Assembly: GCA_039707465.1 (NCBI GenBank)
Contig: CM077645.1
Coordinates: forward strand, 166,733,503 to 166,797,502
Source: Rhabdophis nuchalis
Lineage: Eukaryota; Chordata; Lepidosauria; Squamata; Natricidae
Length of the DNA: 64,000 nt
Direction of reading: 5' to 3'
Part shown: in pieces, positions 1 to 26,600 of the stretch
How positions within the stretch are numbered: position 1 is the stretch's first letter
Layout of the letters: every line of letters begins with the position of its first letter
Program-made: the position numbers and the translations under genes
Notes under the pieces: model-generated
The model's database searches: none
Told to the model about the DNA's origin: nothing
The model's input: only the letters and a program-made list of their open reading frames with translations

Positions 1-930
1 GACATATTTAAAGCCACACTGACATGCCACTATGTAAAACAAGGCATTAATTGAATGTTTGCCCTAGGACGCCACTTCGGTTTATATCAACAACTGTGGA
101 CAACTGCAGTCCACAGATCAAGGTGTAAATACTTGGCAATGCAGGAACTGGTTGGGGTCACAAGATGATAATTCCCATACCAAACTAGAACAAACATTCA
201 TTTAGACTAGATTTCCATCACAAAACCAATAAGATGAAATCTTACTAATTATTGCATGGATTCATGCTACTATAACATGCAATTATCAGGTATGTTCAGA
301 TCATTCTTATCAAGACAACAAAAATATGTTACTAATAGTTACTAGTTACTAATAGTTTTGTGATTTTCATCTGAAATAGTTCTGAAATAATACCAAAATA
401 ATTTGATATCAACTCTACAGTTGCCAAATTACAGTGTGCCCACAGTTTATGACTAATTGTATACTACAATCCATTAGCAAAACTAATTGTGAATAATCTA
501 TGTGAACACTTCAAAAAGCCAAACGAAGTTAAAATAATCAAAACAATTTTAATGAAAAACAGTTACTCCAATTGTTTTACATTAAGGATTTATCTCCTAA
601 CAAGCTTAGAATGCAAGGACAATAATCCTCTTTACATTAGTGAATTCCGTCTTTCTCTTGCAACATGTCTTTTTGAGAAATGGAATCCATAAGAGAATCC
701 TGTTACTTTTTTTTGTTACAGATTCCAACAAGATCATACTGTGCTGGCTAGTAGAGTACACATGTAGTATTTTTTTAAAAAAATGATTTGATTTGCATTT
801 AGTAGTAGACAGATTGCTGGTGTCTTTGGAAGAGGTCAGACGCCGATGGGGAGGGGGGAAATATCGCTTTCCATTCCTGTGTGCATGCAACAAGCAGTAA
901 AACAGCAAAGTTACTCCAGTTAGCTTGGTA
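1..930 (-). other. SEH1L: SEH1L 3' UTR and downstream sequence
   Basis: AT-rich sequence following the KHS stop codon on the minus strand. I see no clear AATAAA on the minus strand here, so the transcript end may lie outside the window. No other gene is recognisable. Confidence 0.55.
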
Positions 931-12690
<11,760 letters not shown>

Positions 12691-12900
12691 CCCGGCGGCT
12701 TCGCCGTCTCAGACGTTTCTTTCCTCAGCAAAATCAGCGAGACCTTCGTTCCCCGCCACTCTTCGGGAAAATGAATGCTTTCGCGCAGCTCAAACAGGCG
12801 CGCCCGGCCTCCCAGAATTACGTTAAAGCGTCCTGCTTTCGCCAAAAGAAAGCGACGAGTCACTTTCGTCACTAGAGCTTACGCTCTTTCCCTTTAGCAT
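12691..12900 (-). promoter_or_regulatory. SEH1L: SEH1L promoter and 5' UTR (CpG-rich)
   Basis: GC- and CpG-richer than its surroundings, immediately upstream of the SEH1L start on the minus strand, with no TATA box. Transcription start not resolvable by eye. Confidence 0.6.
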
Positions 12901-13000
12901 GCTCGACTAAGAACTTCGAAGGCGTGGACTTCTGCTCCCAGAATTCCCTAGTCCCAATCTCGGAATTCTGGGAGTTGAAGTCCAGGCGTCTTAAAGTTGT
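12900..13000. mobile_element. decayed palindromic MITE upstream of SEH1L
   Basis: The pair gacttctgctcccagaattc and gaattctgggagttgaagtc forms an inverted repeat of the same gggagttgaagtcc family as 53407-53543. Its ends are not resolvable. Confidence 0.5.
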
Positions 13001-14280
13001 TGAGGCTAAGAAATAGTGCCTCAAACGGAAAGAGACACAGCCCCGGAAATTTACGAGAGAAATTTAGAAGTCGAAGTTCTGGTCAAATCGATAAAGCACG
13101 TGAAATATGGGCCCGTTAGGGAATGACGACTTTGGAGTAGCCCTCTAAAAAGCATGAATGCCCTTATATTTATTATGTGGCTGAATTAAAGCTGAAAGGA
13201 TGCCTGCTATGGATATATGTCTGGGGGCAAAAAAAAAGTTGATACTACATGGATATATGATTGGTACACGGAATATCAAAACTTTGAATCCAGAAAAATT
13301 GGATGTTGTCAGAGGGGAAATATCATGACTAAACATTGGCATTTTGGGAAACCTGAAAGAGACATTACAATGACAACCAAGGTTATGGCTTTCTCATAAC
13401 ATATGTTTACAAACAATGTAAAACTATGTAAAGCAAAAAATTATTAGCCCATTATTAAATTATTAGCCCATTATTAACTTCTTAACTTAAATTATTAACT
13501 TAGACTTAAGCTTTAAATGTATACTGTCAAAGATTCGGTTCTTAGGTCTGTTGCTGTCTGGAAAAAGCAGCCAAAAAAGCCTGATAATGATTCGACATAT
13601 TAGTTAAGCTATATGTTGCTTATACCGTTTCCCCAAAAAATAAGACCTCCCCCAAAATAAGACCTCCCCATAACACAGTAGCAGCCATGAGATGACCACG
13701 CTCGCCATCTCCTGCACCTCAAAAATAATAAGAACTCTCTCTGAAAATAGCACCAAGCACTTTCTTCAGGGATAAAAAGAAAATAAGACCTTGTCTTATT
13801 TTCATGGAAACACGATAGTTTACCAAAAAATCATACACTTGTGCAACATCCTAAGCCATAAACCAACATTTACAAGACACTATATTTGCGTTCACACAAT
13901 TCAATTTATCCCCAAATAACCACATTAATCATAATTTACAAACTCTGGTCATTGTAATGCGAATGCTGTATTCTCCATTTCGAAGCTTCAAACTAGCATA
14001 AGGGGCGTGCATAAGCACACCAGCGTGCCTAACGTCCCTGTCCAACTGTCCCATTTATTTGTACCCACTTCCTGCGTTCTTATTCACGTTTATTCTTATT
14101 CCTGTTATCTTGTACGGGAGTGACAAACTAAATAAATAAACCTAGCATAGCTGTGCTTCAATAAGCCACAATTCAATCGTGCTTAGCTGAAAGCAAAAAC
14201 ATGATTATCTTGTATATAAGTGACAAACTAAATAAATTAAATTAATTTTTTTTTTAAAAAAAACAGCTCCCGAAGTCAAC
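13001..14280. other. SEH1L-PTPN2 intergenic region
   Basis: AT-rich spacer between the two divergent promoters. The only recognisable item is the TA-flanked element 13625-13815. No gene, and short open frames here have no family signature. Confidence 0.6.
13625..13815. mobile_element. TA-flanked TIR element, ATAAGAC-type ends
   Basis: A 191-bp element between TA dinucleotides. Left end ccgtttccccaaaaaataag repeats internally, and the right end cttattttcatggaaacacg is an imperfect inverse. The end design resembles 45317-45899 and 46293-47897. Confidence 0.75.
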
Positions 14281-14581
14281 CCACTCCGGGAACTTCCCCA
14301 CACAAAGCGACCAATGACCCAATCCCAGGTACGCATTCTCTCTTCCCCCTCCTCTCCGACAGCGGGAGGAGTTTAGCGCTAATCTAGTAGGCGGCCCACG
14401 CGCATGCGTCCGCTCCAGACGAGCCCGCTAAGTGCGCGCGCGGCGCGGAAGCTCGTTGAAGGTAACGCGAGCGGCGGAGGGGGCGGGCTCGCCGTCCTAG
14501 CCCTGTCAGCAGCGGGAGGTAGGTGATGAAGTTGCCGATTGCCAGCGGCTCTCCTCCAACCTTCTGGCTACCGCCGCCATT
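14281..14581 (+). promoter_or_regulatory. PTPN2: PTPN2 promoter / 5' UTR CpG island
   Basis: TATA-less CpG island. Visible sites: gggaacttcc at 14288-14297 fits the NF-kB pattern GGGRNNYYCC; ccaat at 14311-14315; cgcgcatgcgt at 14399-14409 resembles an NRF1 palindrome. The island extends past exon 1 to about 14950. Site function is inferred from motif match only. Confidence 0.65.
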
Positions 14582-14656
14582 ATGTCCGTCATCGCCACGA
14601 TAGAGCAGGAGTTCCAGGAGGTCGACGATGCTAATGACTGGCAGCCCCGCTACTTG
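14582..14656 (+). CDS. PTPN2: PTPN2 coding exon 1
   Basis: Encodes residues 1-25, [15 protein letters not shown] to WQPRYL. Start has a purine at -3. Donor TTG|gtgagt, phase 0. The N-terminus is about two residues longer than I recall for human. Confidence 0.95.
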
Positions 14657-17600
14657 GTGAGTGAGGGTGGGGCCGCGGGGGGGAGGGAAAGTTTAGGAAC
14701 CCCCGAGGCCGTTTCAAACGGAAGAAGGGAAGAAGAAACCGCCGGGCCCCGATGGACGGGCATTCTCAGGTACGCGCAGAGGCTCGGGGAAAGGAGTGCG
14801 CATGTCGTGAATTTCAGGAGAGGGGCCGCGAGGAGAAGGGAGAAGCCCTGAGAGCCGAAAAGGGAAGCGGGCGAGAGGCTTCCAACGACGCGCCTTCCGT
14901 CGCCAGCTTAAGCGGCGGGCAAGGGCGGGGAGAGGCAAAGGCTTCAGGCGGCGAGGAAGTTTCGCAAAGCTGAGCTCCTCCCGCTGGTTTGTTCCCACGT
15001 GGTTGTCCCGCTGCCTTGCTGGACTCCCTGGATACCAGCTTCTTCTTGGGCTCCTGAACTTAACTCTGGAACCGAATACAGGTAGTCCTCGACTTACCAC
15101 CAAAATGGAGCCCAGAATTTATGTTGCTAAATGAGAAATTTGTTTCTCCCCCTCCCGTTTTACGACTTTTCTTGCCACATTTGTTAAGCGAATCGCTGCA
15201 GCTGTTAATATTAGTGACATGGTTGTTAAGTTGAATCTGGCTTTGCTTGTCAGAAGGTTGCAAAAGATGATGCATGACCCCGGGATTCTGAAACCATCAT
15301 AAACCAGTTGTCAAGTATCTGAATATAAAATGATGGGGGGGGGGGGATGATGAAGCAATGGTCATAAATATGAGAAATAGTCATAAGTCACTTTTTTCAG
15401 TGCTGTTGTATCTGAATGGTCACTAAACAAACTGTCAAGGACTATCTGTATTTTAACGGAATGGCCATCTAAGAAAAGGTTATTATTGCCCTTGAGGGCA
15501 GCTGCAAGTGATCATAATGTGATGCGATTGTCATATAGTGAAGTGTGCTTTGTACTCAGTGTTGACTTACCAGGTTAGAGCAAACTGCCTAGATCACTTT
15601 CCGGATGCTTTGGGCAGCCTTAATCCTAGCTTATGGGAAGGGATTGTTGGTTAGGGTTAGCATGGAATGAGTTTGTTTAAAATGGGAAATGTCTCAATGT
15701 AAAGTTGCTTCTTATAACATTAGGTTAGGGCAGTGATGGCTAACCTTTGTGCCCACACCCACAATGCAATGCCCCCTGCGCATGCGTGCTCGAACACCCC
15801 CACCCCCCACATGAAAACAGCCTTCCCTGGGCTCCAAAGACCCTCTGGAGGCCGGAAATAGTCCCGTTTTTTGCCCTCCCCAGGCTCTGTAGGTTTTGCT
15901 TGTGCAAAAGAAAATAGGGGGAAATAGTTATCTCCCGCCCCCCAGCTCCGGAGGCCATCCCTGAAGCCTCCTGGCACCAAAAACAGAACACGGGAGGCGT
16001 GCTGCACCCCTCCCTGTGCTTCCCCTGCCCCCTCCCCACGCATTTGGATGTGACCCCCTGCTCCTTGCACACACCCCAAAATCAACTGGTCTGCCGGAGG
16101 CGCACATGCATGCCTGGTAGAGCTGGCCTGGGCGACACCTCGCATGCCCTTGGAGAGGGTTCCATATTCCACCAGTGGCATGCATGTCATAGGTTTGCCA
16201 TCACAGGGTTAGAGTGTTCAAAAACAGCATATGTATGTGTTTCCTTGTAGATTTCAATTAGATCCTATTGAAAGGACACAAGAGTAGCTAAATGTCAAAA
16301 AAACATCTTTCCTAAACTTATATGACACTGAAGTAGGATTATGAAACCAGGCACTACAGTATTTTCTTAGAGTTATGTAGTCAATATTTACACCTATTAA
16401 ATACTAATAAGAATAGGCTTTATGTCCTCACAAGAGTAGTTGTTAGATTTAATAGTTAAATAGATTTAACTGTGCACTAAAGTATTTTTTTTAAAATAAG
16501 AATTAACTTTTTCTTCTCATAGAACTTTCTACTTTCTCTGTACAAGTCTAAGGGCAATGATATCCCCCGAAAGCTGAATAGAAATGAACTGGTGGAATAG
16601 TATTAAAAAAGAATTTATTTATAATTTAATAGTTGCCTAAACATTTCCAGAGAGACATATGTGTTGTAGTTACATCTATAAATATGTTTCTTGGCATCTT
16701 AAAGGGTACTTATTGTGGTTGCTCTTACATAAGATAATTATCCGTATTTTGTGTTATTCAACTTTTTGTTGAATTGCCACTTTTTAATCTCATTGCTTAC
16801 ATTGCACACATCATTGTACAAAAAAAAGTATTAGTATTGAAGGTATGATGCTTTTGTAAGAAAAATTCTCAATGTTCTTTAGGAATCTCGTAGAAGTAGA
16901 ATTGACAGCGTATTATATACTACTTACTCTAGATTATAGTTCTTGGCAGTTGGACTTGCTAGCTGAAGGTTGTGAAGTTATAGTTCTAAATGACAACTAA
17001 GTATTGTCTGTCTCTGTTGGAAGATTGCAAATACAGATCAGAAAAGATGAATTGATATCTTCCAGTCAGAACTGTGATGGGTAACTTGTTTGATGGTAAT
17101 ATTAAAGTGACCACCAGAAGAAATAGTACTAAAGATGATTTATCATAATTCAATCTTAGTTTTCTATGTAAAATAAAAAAAAATTCTAGGAAATATTCTG
17201 TTTCAACTAACCATTAGGAGAATCATGGGGAAGTCATTTGAATTATTTAATGCCCTAATTAAGAGGCTTTTAATTGACTTGGGTATACAGTAAACATTTT
17301 ATGCTCAAGGTTACTGGCACCTTTTCAACATAGTAAAAATATAGCTTACTCTGTTTTTAATAGAGTCCCATTGTGTAACTTTCTAGTTTCACAATTAATG
17401 TGATGAATTTATACTGCTGTTCCTTGCTCCTCCCTGGAGCTTTACATTGCCAGGTGCTGAGCCACAGACTGATAGGAACTGAAACTTCAAACTGAAATTT
17501 GATTCAGTTTTATAGATAAATCTCAATGCTAGTACTTGAAGCACACACATTTTATGGGTTCTTTTTTTAAAGAATTAGATGTTGTCTGTTTTAACCAAAA

Positions 17601-20600
17601 GTCTGACAGCAGCTGAGTTGGTAAAAAAAATGTTCCTAAAATGGCTGCAATTTACAATTTGTGAAATACCACAATTGTGCAAGCATAATAAAAATGTGAC
17701 TGCCATGCACACAATCCTGCCTATTTGTATACTTAATATAATATGATTTAAGCAATTTAGAGAACTTATTTGAAATTAGCTATTTTTCATTGGTAAATAA
17801 GCAAAGTGCTTTTTAGTTGGGTTTCATGAAATCTTTTGTTAGGAATTTTACTTAACTAGATTATTGAATGTTATGTTAAGAAATTTAGCATATGAGCAGA
17901 AGAAGAGATGAACGAAATTTCTTAGGCAGGAAAATCCCTCCCTGGACAAAATTGTAATTATAATGCTCAATAGCAATGTGTGTTTAACTGAGTTAACAAT
18001 TAGATTGGGGACTCAAGATAAATTATAATTAGCCATACAATTCTTTTACTCAGTTTTAATAATTTATATTATTGCTATTTGAATTTAGCACCTTCTTAAA
18101 AGCTAAGCATGGTTTTAAAGTTGGAACTTTTGGAATCTGAATGAAATTGTCAAACTCCATTGAGAATCAGTATCTGTATTTGCATATGCTCCGCAGTAAT
18201 TAACTGGACCATGCTTTAGCCCATTCAATTTTTAATGAAATATTTTAGCATAAACTGGCTGGGTTCATGCAACACACTAGATTAAACTGTGGTGGCTAGC
18301 TTGTGGTTCAGTGTATTATACAAAAACTGCCTATAAATCAGCAGTCAAGTATGATTAGCAAAAAATACATACATGCTCATGCTGTTTTCTAGATGCCTTA
18401 GAACAGGGCCATCAAACTCCCGGCCCACAGACCAGATGTGTCAGGTGGTGGCCACACCTGGTTTAACAAAGGGGGGTGGGAATACCGATATGTCACATGA
18501 TGACGCTGTGAGTTTGACACGCTTGCCTTAGAAAATAATGACTGAATTCTTAGGCTGATAGGAAAAATTAAGTTGCTTTTCTCACTCTGATTTGAGTCTT
18601 AAGTCAACATTTCGCTATATGAATAGCCAAGGGTTGATTTTACATCTCTGTTGTTTAAGTTTTCTGCTATAATTATATACTGTTTTCTAAGGTAAAAGTT
18701 GCCTTGCTAGATCAGAACAAAAGACCCCCAAATTGTGAATCCTTTCAAAGAATTATCTGTGTGGTGTTCTTACTGAAATCAAGCATAGATAATTAAGAGT
18801 AATTTTATGTCTTTAGTGATTAGCAGTGTATTACCCGGCCATTTCATTTTAGTTACTATTATGAATATTTATTAAATTATATAATTTTATACTGCTCAGA
18901 TTTCTTTTAAAGCCATATAAACAGTGAGTTGAGTGGAGTTCTGATCATTACAGAGGATGGGAATTAGGATATTTTGCTTGTAATTCCATCCTTACTAGGG
19001 GTTTATAGTTGAGCATTGGGTGAATCATCTGCAGCAAGATAAAAGTTGTTCCAATGGGAAATGGATATAGGATCTTCTATGAATGGAAGTTTTTCTATTA
19101 ATAAAATTTACAGTGTGAAACCAAGTTATTAGCTGAGTTTGTTTAGGTATGTCTTCACTCCTTTGGCTGGGTTTGCACAACAGTTCGACCACAAATTCAT
19201 CATACTGGTTAAATTTGCATTACATTCAGTGTGGATGGATACAATATGTTAAAATACTAATTTTACACCTAGTATAATTTTTCTTCTATGCCTACTTTGG
19301 ATGAACTTAAATTATAGTTTAAACCAATTTAATTAAGGCATTGGGCTAGAAACTAGGAGATTATGTGTTCTAGCCCCACTTTAGGCACAACGCCAGCTGT
19401 GTGACCTTGGCTAGTTACTTTCTCTCTCAGCCCTAAGAATGAGGCAATAGCAAACCATTTATGCAAAATCTTGCCAAGAAAACTGTAGGGATTTGTCCAA
19501 TTCTTGGGCTTGAAAAAACAGAACAACTCTAGTCTGCAGAAGGAAATTAACATTTGTTTTTCCCATACAGATTATAACTATACTTAAACACTGTTATGTT
19601 TCTACATATGGATTGTTGGATTGCAACTTCTCAATGTGTTTCATTTATGGATCAACCTTGTAAGTAAAACTAATGAGTTGGTTAACAAAAATATCATTAT
19701 ACAGATGATACTTACAACAGTTCATTTAATGACTGTTCAAAATTACAGCAGCACTGAAAAAAGTCACTTATAATCATTTTTTCTCATTTAACACTGTTGC
19801 AGTATTCCCATGGTCATGTGATCAAAATTCAGGCCCTTGGCAACTGACTCATATTTATGACGGTTGCAATATTCTGAGGTCCTATGTTCCGCTTTTGAAA
19901 CCTTCATACAAATAAGTCAATGGAGAAGTCAGATTCACTTAACAACTGTGTTATCAACAATCACGGCAGTGATTCACTTAACAACTTTGGCAAGAAAGGT
20001 CATAAAATGAGGCAAAATTCACTTAACAAATGTTTCACTTAGCAATAGAAATTTTGGGCTCAATTGTGGTCGTAGGTCAAGGACTACCTATACTGACAAT
20101 AGCCCCTGTGATGTACAGGAGTAGTCAGTGTATGGGCTCAGGTTAAATTACTATGAATTTATTTTATTTATTTATTTATTTATTTATTTAATTAAATTTT
20201 TATACCGCCCTTCTCCCTTTACCTTAACTTTAACCATGTCTTTTAACTACTGCCATATTCAGGTGAATGGGCCTTTAAAAAAAAAAAGAACAAAAGACCA
20301 AAAAAATTCATTTCTTTGTGGTATAAAAAGGAGTGGGTATGAACTCATAAATTCAAGGCCTTTTTCTTATCCTCTAGTGCACAATTTTAATGTCAATTTG
20401 TGCTTCACAAGGATTTTCCTGTTTCATACATATATTTCAGTTATTAGTAAATTGAGCATCACTTCTTAATCGCCTTTTAGTGGTAGCTTAACAGAAATAT
20501 TAAGTACTGTAATATTCTGATTTTTTACATTTTTAATAGCTTATTTGAAATTGATTTTCATTTCTAAGGTACAAATGTGTCTTCTATAAATGCTTATATT

Positions 20601-23600
20601 GGTGAGGTTTTTGGTACCATGCCATGAGTCAGTTAAATAACTATAAACTCCCCCCCCCCCCAAAAAAAGGTCAATATTCTGCTAATGAAACAAGCCAACA
20701 CTAAGCAAAGCAATGTCAAACAGCCATGCGTGCAGGAAAGTATAAAAGTTTCGTATCTAGGGAAGCTTTACAGCTCATTAACGTCACACGTGATCAGTTC
20801 TCCACTCTTGTTCTTGAGTTTTCAATCTACGTATAATGAAAGATGAAATGATTTCATCCAATATATAGTGTAATTTTAAATGACTGATTTGTGTAATATC
20901 TTGTTGTTTTTCAAAATCTCCCCCCCCCCCCCCCGACAATTACCATTTGTTAACTATTGCTATTTTTTCAAGGATATCCGGCATCAATCCAGTGATTATC
21001 CTCATAAAGTGGCAAAGTATGCAGAAAACCGGAATCGGAACAGATACAGAGATGTTAGCCCATGTAAGTAAGATTTTATTTACTATAATTCATGCATGTC
21101 CAACCTGCAGTCCACGGGCTGCATGTGGCCCTGGACAGCTTGTGTATGCAGCCCCACTAAATAATAAAAAATAAAGACTTAATTTTTTGTTCCCTTTTAA
21201 GATTCATGTTATCTCGGTTGAACTCAAGTTAGTGTGCAACTGTATGTAAAATGTCTAAGCAGTATTCTGTCCGGAAACTGACCACAAAGAAGCTGCAGCA
21301 GCACTCTGTGATCATATCATGAAATCTATGATAATTTTATATATTAATTTTTCAAATAATTCCAAGGTTATTCCTCTAGTTATTTGAGTGATTTTATCAT
21401 ATATATTTTTATATTTTTTTATGTATCTGCATCTTTTGTATACAATTAACAATACCTGAACATACCTTAAGAGTGTTGGAATAAGAGATGGGGGGGGGGT
21501 ACATTCTCTGTTTCTTAGCATCTTCTTTGGAGCAAACAGTCAGAATTGCATTGTGATAAGTGTGTTTGATTCTATTATTTTGTGAGTGTTTTGTATTTAT
21601 TAATGTAGTGATGTTTGATTAGAATTAACTAATTTTAAAGAATTGAACAAATGGACGCTTGGAAAGTGCAAGACTTCTCCAATATTTTACTTGGCTTTAA
21701 CACTCTCATTTTGATGTATTTTCAGTTTCTTTTTGGATTACTGTTCTATCTTTTTAAACTGTTGGCCATTCTGAGTGGTATGGAGGTATTAGAAAAGGTA
21801 GATGCAAATGTTTACATAGAAACCAAGGTCAGAAGGAGTTATTTGGGCCCCTGAGTCCAACTTCTTGTTTCATGCAATCCCCAACAGATAATTTTTCAGT
21901 CTCTGCTATTTAAACTTATTCAGCAGGAGATCAAGTCTCCAGGTAATTGGTTCCACTTATAAACTGCTCTTACTTTTTTCTAACAGTTACTCCTACATTT
22001 AAGTCCATTTCCCTTAATATGTTAATTTTGAATTCTGTTCTTCTCAAATTTATCTGCATTTTTTGTCTGCAAATTTAAGTAATATTTACCCGCAAAATGT
22101 TGAACAATATAGGATTCAGGATTTATTTCTAACCACTTAATATGTCTCTCCATTTTGAAGAAAAAACTATGAAATTATATTTGAACTACACAAATACACT
22201 ACCCACACACAGGCTTGCTTTTAGATTGCTTTGGTAGTCCTCTACTTATAACAGTTCATTTAGTGACCATTCAACATTACAATGGCACTGACTTATGATC
22301 GTTTTTCACTGTTACGACCATTGCAGCATCCCCATGATCCTGTGGTCAAAATTCATATTTCTGGTTCATATTTCTGACCGTTGCTCTGTCCCAAATGATA
22401 TTGGGACCTTTTTGCGATCTTCTGACAAGCAAAATCAATGAGGAAGCCAAATTCTCTTAACAACCGGGTTACTAACTTAGCAACTGCAGTGACTCACTTA
22501 ATAACTGAGGCAAGAAAGATCATAAAATGGGGCAAAACACAAGTAACAAATGTCTCACTTAACAACAGAAATTTTGGGCTCAACTGTGGTTGTAAGACAA
22601 GGACTGCCTGTATTTCCATTGAATTAAAAATCTAATCAAAAAGTGAAATAAAATAAGTCTCACATATTCATCAGTAGTGACTTCTACATTGCTTATGGGT
22701 TGATTCCTTTATGAAATATTCTAAAATCTTTCCTGGTATCAATATCAGGCTGACTGATCTGTACTTCCCCTGACTCACTCATTTCCCATGTTGAAGACAA
22801 GGACAAAGTTAGTTTTAGCATTCCCGACACAATCTCTACAATTCGAAGTTACTTGCAAGTATTTTTCTTTGGTGATCTAACCATTTTTCTATTCCATGTT
22901 TGTATGTCCCTTTTTGGATTCTCACTATAATTTTAAAAAATTGTAGATATTTTCTGTTATATTATTTTGTTTCTAAATGAGGAGTGTAGGTGACACCAGT
23001 GGTAGGATGCAATCAGTTTAGCAACTGGTTTGGTGAATGCGCGCTTTGCACACGCGCATCATTCAAAAAACAACCGTTTTAAGCTTCAAAACTTACCTTC
23101 TTTGTCAGCTCCTGTGAGTAAAACAGCTGATGTGTGGCAATCTGCTGTGCCACACAAATCAGCTGAGTTAAAAAACAGGGAAATCTAGGACAGGAAAACT
23201 CAGGGGTGAGTGGGCGGGGTCAAATGCTCACCACAACTACCAGAACCGGCTGAATCCCACCCCTGGTGACACAAAATTGAGGTTTTTCACTGAAACAAAG
23301 GATTGGATCTATTCTATTTGAGATAAATTCCTGAAAGCATAACTCTTTCTGCATTTGATTATTTAAAAACTAGACAAAGTTCACCCCTCTTCAAAAATGG
23401 CAATGTTATGGATCAAGCAATAATCAAATCAATACAGCAAATTTCCCATAACCACCGGGCTGAAGTGTTATCCCTTGGTCAGAACACTAAGGAGTTCCTG
23501 AATCAGATTTTTTTTTGTTCAGTAATAATTTCCTAAACAATAGGGGTTCTAAGAAATACACCTGAAAAAGATCTGTTTTCTGTATTTGAAAGAGAGAAAA

Positions 23601-26600
23601 GTTCTTGAATGTTTGACTTACAGCAGGGGTCCCCAACCTTTGCAACTTTAAGTCTGAAGGACTTCAGCTCCCAGAAACGTCTGGGAGCTGAAGTCCTTCA
23701 GACTTAAAGTTGCAAAGGTTGGGGACCCTGACTTACAGGAACTGTTGAAAAAAACCATTTTTTTTTAAAGAGAAAGGGCCCTTTCTCTTTCACTGGGTAG
23801 TTTGTTGGTATCTCATTCTTCATGATCTATATGGGGTTTTGTGTATGTAGAACTGAAGATTGACAAGTTATAGAGAAATTTTGTTCATTGACATTGGTAG
23901 AATAAAACATAGAAATGAAGCAATTCTGTGTTATATGAAACCAAACAGGAACTTCTTGGTGATTCATTAGTTAAAATTATACTTGCTGACATCATATTTC
24001 CGAGAACATTAGTACCAGTATCTGTGATTTACTATAACAAGGTCTTAGGTTTTTCCTGTTGGCAAATGTTATCTAGTATTTACAAAAGCTTTGGTTTCTA
24101 TTCAGTAGAAACATTTAAGTTCCAATAAATTGAGATACCAAACAAGAAACTTAATTATTCAATTTGAAACAGTTGAAGGTGAAGGAAACACTATTTAAAG
24201 TTTGAATATTATTTTAATGTATTCTGAAGCTATCATAACCTCACTGTAGTAGATTATCTTTATTTGATTTCAGTAACTAGACATAACATTTTTCAATAGT
24301 TTCTGTGCATATATTTTTAACATAGGGCTAAAATATCTGTTTATGTCTACTGTCTGCAATGAAGGAAAAAGGCACTGTCTTTGACATACTTGATAAAATA
24401 GTTATCTAAAACACTCAAAAGTGACTTTTTAAGCATATTTCTGTATTGTGAAGTATAAATGCTGACATAAAATTTATATAAAATCAGATTAGGAACTAAA
24501 CCAATGATAGGAAGAATAGGATTATGTTCTTAGTTCTCTATTTTGAACTATATATCATATTTATATTTATACATCCTCTTAACTCGTATAATTTGTAATT
24601 ATAGTGTCAGTTCAGGGGTTCTAAACTTGAAATCCACGTGAAATGATTTTAACTCTTAAAAGAACTATGCCTGAGCATAGAAATTAATATTTCTTGATTC
24701 ATTTTTAACATGTTATGAGCTAAGAAATCATAGTATATTTTAAGGCAGATTTTGTATCTGCCACAGATTAAGAAACAAATAATAATAATTTATACTGTAA
24801 TTATTCTGGACTTGTAATAGTACTTTTGAACTTGGACCTAATTCTTCAGTTGCTGGAATATGCTTTTTCAGGTCAATGAAATGCTAAATTTGTGTAAGCT
24901 ACTACCCTGAACTGTTTTTTTTTTAAAATAACTTTGTATATAGGTAGAGAAAAAAGTTTATCAACATGGTATTTTCTTCTGACATTTGTGAAAAGCATAA
25001 AGATGATCAGTTAGTGAGAAAGAAGCCCTGAGATTATGCTATTGCTATAAATGTGATTTGTGACCTTAAAAATTCCTGTTTCAGAATGTACATATGTTAA
25101 AATCTCAGAGCAAAATCTCTTTAAATGTTAATGAGAGTTATAAAGGTGGACAGCTTAAATAACTACTAAAATTAATCACATTATAAATTGAAATATTTCC
25201 TTGAAGGGCAATATAAATGCTAATGGATTCTGACCTTTAAGTTTTACCAAGTGGAGTAAAATTTAAAAAGGTGAAATTCAGATTTTCACTCAGTTCACTC
25301 AATTCATTTTTTAATTTTGTGTTAACCTATCATAATGGGTAGGTTGAAAAATTATGCAGGCAGTATTCTCATGACATGCTACCCATGAATAATTTAGCAT
25401 ACTCGGTAAGATTTTCTGCGTACATGTAAAATACTTAAGTTCACAGTAATCAAAAATATGGCTAGCTAACCAAGGTATGTGTGGTATGTCGTGTGAACAC
25501 AGTAACTTTATCAGGAAGAAAATATTTTATCTAGAGTTTCTGGAATCCTGGAGGTTTATAAAAGTAATACAGAATGTGATGCATTATTTAGATACAAATA
25601 AAGAGCTAGAGACAAATTAGTATTTACTGGAATTAGTAAAGTGTACTTATTGATAGTCCCTAGAGAAATTGAAGCAATTTAATAATGTCACTTAAAATTT
25701 TGCTTGCTTATGAGAACCACTTCTTCATTTGGAGATTACTCTAGAGTTAGTGTAATACACATTAGTGTATTTTGTCGCTTTTAAATTGCTTTCATTTCTT
25801 TCCAGAACTACTATAAAATGGAGATGACATTTAATGGTATAATCATTTCAATTTTCACATTAGAATATTTAATTTTATTAAATGTGTACTGCAAATAATA
25901 ATGTGTTATAAAATAAATTGGGATCCACTCCATTCTCTCCCCCCCCCCATTGCCCCTACAGTATTACGCTCAAGGAAATGTTTGGGGGGGGGGTTTCCTT
26001 TCCAGATAGACCTATTTTTCTGATAGAAGCATTTGGTTGGCCAGTTGGTTGATCTGATAACATTGCTAATAATATGAAACTTAATGTTTTTCTGATATTT
26101 TTTCAAGATGATCACAGTCGTGTAATACTACAGAATTCTGACAATGATTACATCAATGCCAGCTTGGTGGTTAATGAAGAAGCTCAAAGAACTTATATAT
26201 TAACACAGGTAATTATTAGACTTTTAAATAACACAAAATTTGATCATATTATGTTATATAATCTATTCTAAGAGTTAGGGCCTAATGTTGGTTTCTTTGA
26301 CTTCTGTTTTTCCAGACTTGCTCTGATTTACTTTTCTGTTTCTTAATTAACTCTTTTTTTCTCGAACAATTTTTATTGGTTTTTACAAATTTATAACAAG
26401 GAAAGGGGTATGTAGGATATAGAAGAAATGTTTTAGGGCTTCCATGTCGGAGGTGGTGACTGCCTCCGAGACTTCATACAAAAATTCTTTCAGTATAAGG
26501 TGGAAAGAGATATATACATATCATATCATAAATTTTCTGCATTCAATCATTTGTTCCTGTTTACATCCGTTTAGGAATTACAATATATAAAAGAAAAAAA

